Assembly: GCA_947165085.1 (NCBI GenBank)
Contig: CAMUZA010000001.1
Span: 50,947 to 114,946, forward strand
Reading direction: 5' to 3'
Origin: an uncultured Clostridia bacterium
Lineage (GTDB): Bacteria; Bacillota; Clostridia; Oscillospirales; Oscillospiraceae
DNA length: 64,000 bases
Positions 18,201-22,788 of the stretch are shown in pieces. The translations under genes were made by a program, and so were the position numbers. The notes under the pieces were generated by a model. It was not told the DNA's origin. It worked only from the letters and a program-made list of their open reading frames with translations, and did no database searches. Position 1 is the stretch's first letter. The number at the start of each line of letters is the position of its first letter.

Positions 18201-19006
18201 CCCCAAGTGTGCCCATTTGCACACGGATCGGTAGGAATCCCCAACGAGATGAATGAAAACCCGTTTTCTTCTGCGTAAGTCTGCGCGGTGGAGTTTTGAT
18301 AGCCGTTGATCGTAAAGCCATCGATCTTTGCTGTCTTCCAAGCGTCATAGTTATAATAATATCCAAACGCCTTATTGCCGATGAACGTCATGCTGTTCTG
18401 AATCGTCACGCTCCTCAGTCCGGGGCAATGGTAAAACGCATTATCACTGATGTGCGTCACGCTGGCCGGAATCGTCACGTTTGCTAGCCCATCGCAACCA
18501 AGGAACGCTTGGAAGCCGATATCCGTCACGCTGTCTGGGATTATCACGCTCGTCAGACCGGCGCAGTGGGCGAACGCTTCAGAGGAGATGATTGCCACGC
18601 TGTCCGGAATCGTCACGCTCGTTAGTTCGGCGCATTCGCGGAACGCACGATAGCCAATGCTCGTCACGCTGTCCGGAATTGTCACGCTCGTCAGCTTGGT
18701 ACATTCGCAGAACGCCCTCATGCCGATATCCGTTACACCACTGTCGATGATAGCTGACTTTATTATACTTCTAGCATAATACCATGGGACTTCCCGATCG
18801 CTGTTATACCACACCATCATCTTTCCTGTACCGGTAATATTCAGGATGCCGGTTTCTGTGTCAAGAGTCCAGATCAGGTTGCTGCCGTCACCCTCGCCGC
18901 CGCAGGTGCCGGAGTAGGTTTCCGCGCTTGCCGTCAGCAGGGTCGTCGGGAGCAACGCGCAGACAAGTGCGATGGCAAGGCATAGTGCGATCAGTCGATT
19001 TTTCAT
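12233..19006 (-). CDS. Giant chimeric surface protein: LRR, cohesin-like, 5'-nucleotidase, SLH, C-type lectin
   Basis: 2257 residues. Order: signal peptide (1-28); BspA-type leucine-rich repeats (about 85-235, repeated 'LTSVTIPDSVTSIG..AF'); a Cys-rich 'CT.CG' segment (255-320); a long helical region (about 320-830); a small 'GFLFDGW' repeat domain (about 895-960); a cohesin-like beta domain (about 975-1110). Then comes a UshA-type metallophosphatase/5'-nucleotidase (about 1117-1622) with metal motifs TNDVHG, DAGDSIQG, GNHEFDFG, GHSHS and the substrate domain ending 'GDGYTMF'. Next are three Cys-rich repeats (1634-1756), three SLH domains (1757-1933, cell-wall anchor), a C-type lectin-like domain (about 1948-2085) and a C-terminal PdaC/DUF3298-like domain. 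The start at 19006 follows AGGGAGGCAAAGAA. It is the cargo of the island. The helical region is much more AT-rich than the nucleotidase/SLH part, suggesting assembly from different sources. Predicted role: wall-anchored nucleotide scavenging and/or adhesion. Confidence 0.9.
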   Translation of the reverse strand: MKNRLIALCLAIALVCALLPTTLLTASAETYSGTCGGEGDGSNLIWTLDTETGILNITGTGKMMVWYNSDREVPWYYARSIIKSAIIDSGVTDIGMRAFCECTKLTSVTIPDSVTSIGYRAFRECAELTSVTIPDSVAIISSEAFAHCAGLTSVIIPDSVTDIGFQAFLGCDGLANVTIPASVTHISDNAFYHCPGLRSVTIQNSMTFIGNKAFGYYYNYDAWKTAKIDGFTINGYQNSTAQTYAEENGFSFISLGIPTDPCANGHTWGAWTVGAPATCTTDGEQIRYCTVCNAIDPETLTIPATGHNFVNGVCTRCGANIVTVTPSDINVFCENMYRADRLLCTGTPEAEQLAWLTNVETPCGMMRSVLADTGFADTAAAWKTLTTIWDAVDDPSSLAETLSFSEKDMYSAIILNALSASVEIGYADQCKEITALSKATTSSIADLMYSAYNLDILSKQSFQALPPDRQAKLIEMIPETFEKVKQPDLTSINKVLSNWDMLFKSADCLETLIERICTYYKFCEMSESMKVVLEDLYDTAVKNGAKRELQLAIKDCINIFNVASADMEELLFTEYFVTIGGRFGLSLCFDKLWDCVKAKASVALPHLAVLLAAYKGGKLISNLLFSSDSLVEHYYTMLATLEFESLAKETFNSMKQAYLNDKNEDTAAALLSATDLLYTLFAEDCDKAYAYCDTVDNAVASKIAHIWNKSDYSEVKADIQETKNSSENMHFMFGITWIIYLQEDYPLQYELYKDRLNQTLESMESAKSEYSIHCPVNVSVYDKNGSLVASFDQGRTFADGNLAIMTEGENKLLRFYDSEDYTVACLGYDTGTMDISVTEYANNAAYRNVVFNDLQVDNGCEYVLPPTLSTDESAYVIKNDEIEIEADFDSQSAAEEIAHVKISGGIAFYLGEPITESDLPVWSVIQLEAYPNTGFLFDGWVCEDGSVIPQNPNNELTSATIIHSGEICAEYKPDPQSIRCVIDVGDVSCKSGDTVAVPVTITNNPGFAEFTLVVSPADGLTLTNIEKGKLFNNKAGTFTQDVAHRTVKWASSGNITGDGELLILTFKVDTAAADGKYAISIARKDDEPTNFANAEEQPINVSFTSGEVTVRNASSGDIIIYFTNDVHGAYENYAYAAEIMKDGDFIVDAGDSIQGSVATSLTDGQCMVDVMNAVGYDLAAPGNHEFDFGLDRFLEIANGENTPYISANLWDKVNDKAVLPAYRILEAGGKKIAFIGITTPETLVKSTPTYFQNEAGEWIYDFCNDETGAKLYKVVQAAIDAAKAEGANYVIAIGHLGINKESSPWTSTEVIANVSGLDALIDGHSHSTITEVKKDKDDKDVTVAQTGTKLANVGKMTIAADGTISAELIEVKHGEEAPFDANVAEAVAKIYAEVKEISETVVAKAEVKLTTKDPDTGKRAVRNSETNLGDLCADAYRDFLKTDIAFVNGGGVRADIEIGDVTYGQVIAVHPFGNRACVIKVTGKQIWEALEHGASAYPSESGGFLQVSGLEYTINQAIQTPVIKDEAGMFVGLKEGAPHRVINVRIGGEPLDVNKTYTLGGHNYMLKECGDGYTMFMGCKVLQDEIALDNEVLIRYIRDTLGGVISKNSIYANPRGEGRIRIVNEDHIHSYTTVVITAPTCTEQGYTTHICSTCGDSYVDSYVPALGHALVTDAAVPATCTATGLTAGEHCTRCDYKKAQEVVAALGHKWDDGKVTTAPTATKDGVKTYTCSRCGATKTEVIPATGDKPCDGGKDCPSKNFKDVNKGDWYHEAVDFAVSNGLFNGMSATTFEPNTPMTRAMLVTVLWRYEGSPKEGKNRFTDVKNGQWYTDAVAWAAANGIVGGVGNNKFDPNGNITREQLAAILHRYSDGKGYDVSARGSFAGFPDRNKVSSWATDAYAWAVGEKLITGNDGKLDPQGNATRAQVATILMRFIKGVKPAVQYDPQGHTYEYVRGMYSWEEAQKYAKEKGGYLVRFDSEDEFKYVTKEITKKGYQETGFIIGARRAEGSKDYFFVDGEDKAVGEKLNTASSWTSSYWASGEPTYEWDGVQEWIVTVEYKADEAKWTLNDVPDNATYPADPNRHGFIIEYEKDRQLVVDAYATSVSLIDNSGKEWTFEYSIPEIRIGGSTIESLNKMLYDKLFPQIQERVSATQGGLRYSEISYDWAVRGDVLSVLIYHLDWYDYPEWDVYNISVPQGRILGKTELINAYGMTEESYTEKARQSIASNYLDRYNQYYETNGATADFLEQLNKTVDEKT

Positions 19007-19048
19007 TTCTTTGCCTCCCTTTTCATTTGCGTTTTGGCACAACAAAAA

Positions 19049-19072
19049 AGTGCGCAGCCGAAGCTGCGCACT
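19049..19072 (-). terminator. Terminator hairpin just upstream of the giant gene
   Basis: 9-bp perfect stem AGTGCGCAG / CTGCGCACT, six-base loop, followed on the minus strand by TTTTTTG. It ends 43 bases before the ATG at 19006. It either insulates the cargo gene from the mob operon or works as an attenuator in its leader. Confidence 0.7.
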
Positions 19073-19163
19073 CGAAAACACACAGCTCGATTGCTGCCAC
19101 ACAATTACTTCTGACCCGGATAAAGGCGTATGAAGATGGAGCGTGTGTTTTTCAACAGAAAAC

Positions 19164-19183
19164 GCACTCCTCTATCCGAGTGC
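19164..19183 (-). terminator. Weak terminator-like hairpin after the mob operon
   Basis: GCACTC / GAGTGC stem with 8-base loop followed on the minus strand by GTTTTC; it overlaps the stop codon of the 81-aa frame. About 80 bases further the stronger hairpin 19049-19072 follows. Confidence 0.35.
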
Positions 19184-19417
19184 TAATATATAATTGTATG
19201 GCAAGAACAGTTTACCATACATCGGAAGAAAAAACAAGTATTGGACCACTGGAATCCTGCAATAATATGTATCCCCAGGCGGGGAATTGTTTGGTTCCCC
19301 GTCGGGTGTTGTGTCTTCACTTCCTTTCGCTTTGTATTTCAGCAGCAGCTCCGCAATCAGCACGGAACAGCGAATAAAGTCTGGGTCTTGCAGTAGCTCG
19401 ATTCTGTTGTTTTCCAA
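19172..19417 (-). CDS. Small protein downstream of the relaxase, 81 aa (TTG start)
   Basis: The frame starts with TTG, preceded by TTGGAAGGACCGCATC. The N-terminus 'MENNRIELLQDPDFIRCSVLIAELLLKY' resembles the short helical proteins often encoded after mobilization relaxases ('DPDF..LS..IA.L..KY'). The C-terminal half after 'SPPGDTYYCR' is low-complexity/hydrophobic and overlaps a hairpin, so the true protein may be shorter. Function unknown. Moderate confidence only, because the start is non-ATG and the frame is short. Confidence 0.45.
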   Translation of the reverse strand: MENNRIELLQDPDFIRCSVLIAELLLKYKAKGSEDTTPDGEPNNSPPGDTYYCRIPVVQYLFFLPMYGKLFLPYNYILALG

Positions 19418-19510
19418 AGATGCGGTCCTTCCAATGTGTTCATTCGTTACGTTTCCATATTCGTCTCACTTTCTGCCATCCATTGATTCTGACGGCAATC
19501 TCATATCCGA

Positions 19511-21133
19511 TTATCTTTGAAAAGAAAGCCCGTCCCTCGCGGGCTTTCCTTTCTGTTCTGCCGCGGCAGCTTCATATTGTTTGAGCTTTGCAAGCACGCC
19601 CTCCTTCTTTTCCGGAATATCCGCTTCGTGAAGAACGGTATCGACGCAGCGGCGGATCTGGCGAATCATCTCTGAATCAAGACCTGCGGTCTGAAGTTCT
19701 GCGCGAAGCCGTTCGTTTTCTTCCTGCAGCGTCTTTCGTTTGCTGACAAGCTTCTTGCGGTCAGCGGGAACGATGCCGTTTGCTTTCAGATAACGGATCG
19801 CCTTGTGGTATTCGCCAAGCTCGCTCTTGTGCGCTTCGGCATACTTTTCGCGGGTAAAACGGAAGCCGCGTTTTGATTGCTCGGCAATCGGCTTCAGCCG
19901 CACATACGCATCAATCTTCCTGATCTCCTTCTCCAGTTTTGCGATTTCGTTTTCGTTCGCCTTGATCTTGTCGACGATCGGCTGCTCCGTTTCCATCATG
20001 GCGTTGAAGTCTTTGAGCGTGGTGATCCCGGTTTCTCGCATCCACGCAACGATTCTGGCAAACTGTTTCAGATCGACGAACGAGCCTTTCCGCTTCGCGT
20101 ATTCGTTCCAGTCGTAACGTTCATCCTTCCTCAGATCAAAATATGCATTCACGATGTCGAGCAGCGACGGTTGTTCCTGCTCTTTTGCGAACAGTGCCGC
20201 GAGCTTTTCCGCAGTTTCCGCAAGCCATTCTTTCAGCGCAGCGAGCATTCTTTTCGCCGCGGTGAACGTTGCATTGTGCGCCTTGATCTGCCGGTTGTAA
20301 TCGCCGATTTCCGTCGCAACGCCCTTCTGCTCCATGTGTGCGACCGCAGGACCGAGGTGAACCGTCGGCAGCGCATCTTTGCCCTGCCGTTCGAAAGAGC
20401 GCAGGTCAAGGCGCTCCGAAATCCCGTGTTTTTCAAAACAGCAGTTGACCGTTTTCGCCCATTCGGCGCGCCAGATCTCGGCATATTTCTTGTCATTCCA
20501 ATCGACCGTATTCTCCTTGTGGCTTTTCCATTCGCCTGACGGCAGGCGTATGCGATTGCCGTCTTTATCAAGATCGTAAACCTTGCGCGCTTTCGGGAGC
20601 CACTTGCCGTTTTCGTCGATCGCTCTCACCGTCAGCAGGATATGCGCGTGCGGATTGCCGTCGCCTTTGTCGTGAATTGCAAAATCCGCGATCATGCCGC
20701 GGGACACGAATTGTTCCCGGCAATAATCGCGGATCAGCGCTTCATATTCGGATTTCTGCAGCTGCCTCGGCAACGCAATAATCACGCCGCGTGCGAGCTG
20801 CGAATTCCATTGTCCCTCAACCTTTTCGGCGGCGTTCCACAGCGTCTGACGGTCTGCGTATGCAGACGGAGCGTTTGCCGGAAGCAGGATTCCTTTTGCA
20901 ACGACCTCCGACGCCTTATGGCAATAATTCTTTGTTCTTCCGTCGAATTCCGAAAACAGTTTCTCGCCGCTTTGATACGCCGCGCCGGCAACGGCAGACT
21001 GCCGTTTACTTCTCTGCCGAAGGGAAATTGAAAAATGTGGGCAGGATATCCTCCTCACCTTCTTTCGTTTAGGGTAGTCCGAAGGACGCAGGGCAGCGCC
21101 CTGTGATTCGAGTTTGCGAGAATCCAAAAGCAT
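19511..21133 (-). CDS. MobA/MobL family relaxase (MOBQ type)
   Basis: Up to 540 residues. Conjugative relaxase that nicks oriT and leads DNA transfer using a helper conjugative apparatus in trans. Visible signatures: 'CPHFSISLRQRSKRQSAVAGAAYQSGEKL' with the candidate tyrosine, 'ARGVIIALPRQL', and the metal-binding motif HDKGDGNPHAHILLT (about 176-190). The C-terminal half is a long Lys/Glu coiled coil (about 290-530) with no primase or helicase domain. The ATG at 21133 lacks a ribosome site. AAGGTGAGGAGG lies just before the conserved CPHF (about 21043-21060), so the true start is probably within 21043-21065, perhaps a GTG. It lies downstream of the DUF3847 gene in one operon. Confidence 0.9.
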   Translation of the reverse strand: MLLDSRKLESQGAALRPSDYPKRKKVRRISCPHFSISLRQRSKRQSAVAGAAYQSGEKLFSEFDGRTKNYCHKASEVVAKGILLPANAPSAYADRQTLWNAAEKVEGQWNSQLARGVIIALPRQLQKSEYEALIRDYCREQFVSRGMIADFAIHDKGDGNPHAHILLTVRAIDENGKWLPKARKVYDLDKDGNRIRLPSGEWKSHKENTVDWNDKKYAEIWRAEWAKTVNCCFEKHGISERLDLRSFERQGKDALPTVHLGPAVAHMEQKGVATEIGDYNRQIKAHNATFTAAKRMLAALKEWLAETAEKLAALFAKEQEQPSLLDIVNAYFDLRKDERYDWNEYAKRKGSFVDLKQFARIVAWMRETGITTLKDFNAMMETEQPIVDKIKANENEIAKLEKEIRKIDAYVRLKPIAEQSKRGFRFTREKYAEAHKSELGEYHKAIRYLKANGIVPADRKKLVSKRKTLQEENERLRAELQTAGLDSEMIRQIRRCVDTVLHEADIPEKKEGVLAKLKQYEAAAAEQKGKPARDGLSFQR

Positions 21134-21214
21134 ACCGCATTATGAACGTGCGGGATGCTCTTTGCTTCGCAGAACGCATCTGCACCGCCGGGCGGTGTAT
21201 AATTGCGCCCTCTT

Positions 21215-21601
21215 TCATCGGGTCTCCTCCTCTGCGATCTTCCGTTTGCTGTCTTCAATCATTTGCCTTCGCATTCGATCGATCTCCGGCTTGTGAAAAA
21301 CGATCTTCAAAAGCGTGTAAACCTGATCGTTCGTCAGAAGCAGCGGCTCCTGAAGAAACGCTTCCAGCATTCCGCCGCGGGTGAAGATGCGGTGATTTCT
21401 CTCTTTTCTGCGAAGGCCTTTCGCCTCTGCCGTCAATGCTTTCACCTCGTTCTCCAGCCGCCGCGCTTTTGCTTCATTGCGTTGCTTTTCTTCTGTGAGT
21501 CTTTCGATTTCTGAGACACGGTCTTTTCTCCTTGCGCCTTTCGGTTCAGCGATCGGAGAAACATCATTGAGGGACAATTCTGTGGTCTCGATTTGTGACA
21601 T
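21215..21601 (-). CDS. DUF3847 family mobilization-associated protein
   Basis: 128 residues. A long charged coiled coil (about 25-75, 'ERLTEEKQRNEAKARRLENEVK') leads to the DUF3847 core 'RKERNHRIFTRGGMLEAFL' and 'LTNDQVYTLLKIVF'. The family occurs almost only beside MobA/MobL relaxases, so an accessory role at oriT (MobC-like) is plausible but unproven. The ATG at 21601 follows AAGGGGTGAGATT; an upstream in-frame extension is the leader region. First structural gene after the leader peptide/terminator. Confidence 0.8.
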   Translation of the reverse strand: MSQIETTELSLNDVSPIAEPKGARRKDRVSEIERLTEEKQRNEAKARRLENEVKALTAEAKGLRRKERNHRIFTRGGMLEAFLQEPLLLTNDQVYTLLKIVFHKPEIDRMRRQMIEDSKRKIAEEETR

Positions 21602-21647
21602 AATCTCACCCCTTTGTTCGTTGTTTTGCCCGCTGAGACGAGGCGGG

Positions 21648-21725
21648 CTATGTAAAGGTCTGAAAAAAGCAGCCACGGCGTAAAGCCATGACTGCAAAGA
21701 ATTGCGGAGGTGTATTGTCCCTCAT
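21648..21725 (-). CDS. Candidate 25-codon leader peptide of the mob operon
   Basis: ATG at 21725 opens a short frame, MRDNTPPQFF-AVMALRRGCF-FQTFT, that ends at 21648. Codons 10-19 run through the terminator hairpin 21669-21695 and codons 20-25 through its T run. Such an arrangement (ORF over a terminator, then the regulated gene 47 bases later) is typical of translation-coupled attenuation in Firmicute mobile elements. No strong ribosome site is visible upstream, so expression is uncertain. Too short for routine gene finding. Confidence 0.45.
   Translation of the reverse strand: MRDNTPPQFFAVMALRRGCFFQTFT
21669..21695 (-). terminator. Leader terminator/attenuator of the DUF3847-relaxase operon
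   Basis: On the minus strand GCAGTCATGGC - TTTAC - GCCGTGGCTGC forms an 11-bp RNA stem (two G-U pairs), directly followed by TTTTTT (21663-21668). It lies 62 bases upstream of the DUF3847 ATG, inside the leader frame. A small GCCCGC/GCGGGC stem at 21631-21649 follows. Confidence 0.75.
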
Positions 21726-21742
21726 AATATGTGGGCACAGGA

Positions 21743-21751
21743 AAGCGCCCT
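21743..21751. other. Candidate oriT nick core
   Basis: AAGCGCCCT resembles the MOBQ/RSF1010-type nick region AAGTGCGCCCT and sits just upstream of the mob leader, the usual place for oriT. No convincing flanking inverted repeat is visible. Weak, sequence-similarity-only call. Confidence 0.3.
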
Positions 21752-21835
21752 TTGTTCCGGTTTTCAGAAAATATTTTTACTTTTCGAAAAATATATATGC
21801 CGCCTAATGCTTCGTCACTGTTCTAGAGCGGTTGC

Positions 21836-22747
21836 CTAATTACTGCTTACATAATCGTCAAACAGATTCGCAATATGTCGGATTCGTTTCGCAACTGCGC
21901 TCGGGACCTGAAAGCCGACTCTGTCTGCGATTTGCTGCTGCGTAAATCCTTCCATACGCAGTTCGAGAATCCTTCTGTCGGTATCATTCAGCCGACGTTT
22001 GAATCCTTCAATTCTATCTTCCTCAAGAACCTTTGTTTCCACATCCGCAGTCGGATCTGCCGCGTCATAGAGGACGTTCCCGTTGGAAACTGCGCCGTCT
22101 TCTCTGAGTTCTTCCAGCGACAGTGTCGGTATCGTGCGGCTGTGCGTCCACGTGCGCACAAAATCTCTGCGAACGCGATTCCTGCCGTTGTAATCCTCCG
22201 GTTGGCGCTTGTTCCATATCTCATCAATGATCGGCTGCCAGTTCTGTTCCTTTACAACAAGATCCGTCAAGTTCCCAACGAGATTGCTGAATTGCTGATA
22301 CGTAAGCCAGGCGATTTCATGCTCCGGCGGTGCGGCAAAGAGATTTTGAAAACTCCAGTCCATCTCATATTCAAACTTGTTCCGGAAGTGCGGCAGGATC
22401 AGGTACGACATTCGCCAAAGCGGAAAATCGCCGGAGTAGTTCCTCCCGTCTCCGGGAATGTCTTGATACGCCCCGCCCTTTCCCGGAACCTGGAAGAATT
22501 GCCACGCCGCCCAGGCATAACAATCCCAGACCAGTTCAAGAAAGCTGTCGCTCCGCAGCATCTTGCGGTACGTTTCGTCGTCCAAAACCCGTCTGATATT
22601 TCGCGGCAGATCGAGATACTTCGGGCGTTTCTCCACCAGTTCTCTGGGTAGGGCATAGAACAGCCGCAGCCACGAAAGATTGCTGTTCTGCGGAATTTCA
22701 ATCATCTGTCCCGGAAGTAAAACGAGGAAACCGTTTGATTCGCTCAT
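21836..22747 (-). CDS. Sigma-70 region 4-like regulator of the island
   Basis: 303 residues. The last 65 residues form a region-4 type helix-turn-helix: 'RLNDTDRRILELRMEGFTQQQIADRVGFQVPSAVAKRIRHI'. The first 200 residues are Trp/Tyr-rich ('WDCYAWAAWQFFQVPGKGG', 'WLTYQQFSNLVGNLTDLVV') and do not show a recognisable sigma region 2, so it may be a sigma-like DNA-binding regulator and not a working sigma factor. GCAGGAGGACAATT precedes the ATG. It is placed between the rlmD junction and the mob operon, as regulators of such elements often are. Confidence 0.7.
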   Translation of the reverse strand: MSESNGFLVLLPGQMIEIPQNSNLSWLRLFYALPRELVEKRPKYLDLPRNIRRVLDDETYRKMLRSDSFLELVWDCYAWAAWQFFQVPGKGGAYQDIPGDGRNYSGDFPLWRMSYLILPHFRNKFEYEMDWSFQNLFAAPPEHEIAWLTYQQFSNLVGNLTDLVVKEQNWQPIIDEIWNKRQPEDYNGRNRVRRDFVRTWTHSRTIPTLSLEELREDGAVSNGNVLYDAADPTADVETKVLEEDRIEGFKRRLNDTDRRILELRMEGFTQQQIADRVGFQVPSAVAKRIRHIANLFDDYVSSN

Positions 22748-22788
22748 AATTGTCCTCCTGCGCGTTTCTGTGTCTCAGAACCACACTC

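Noticed and set aside
19511..21133. Element as a self-transmissible conjugative element
   Set aside because: Only relaxase and DUF3847 genes are present; no VirB4, coupling ATPase or other type IV secretion genes lie between the att-like sites.
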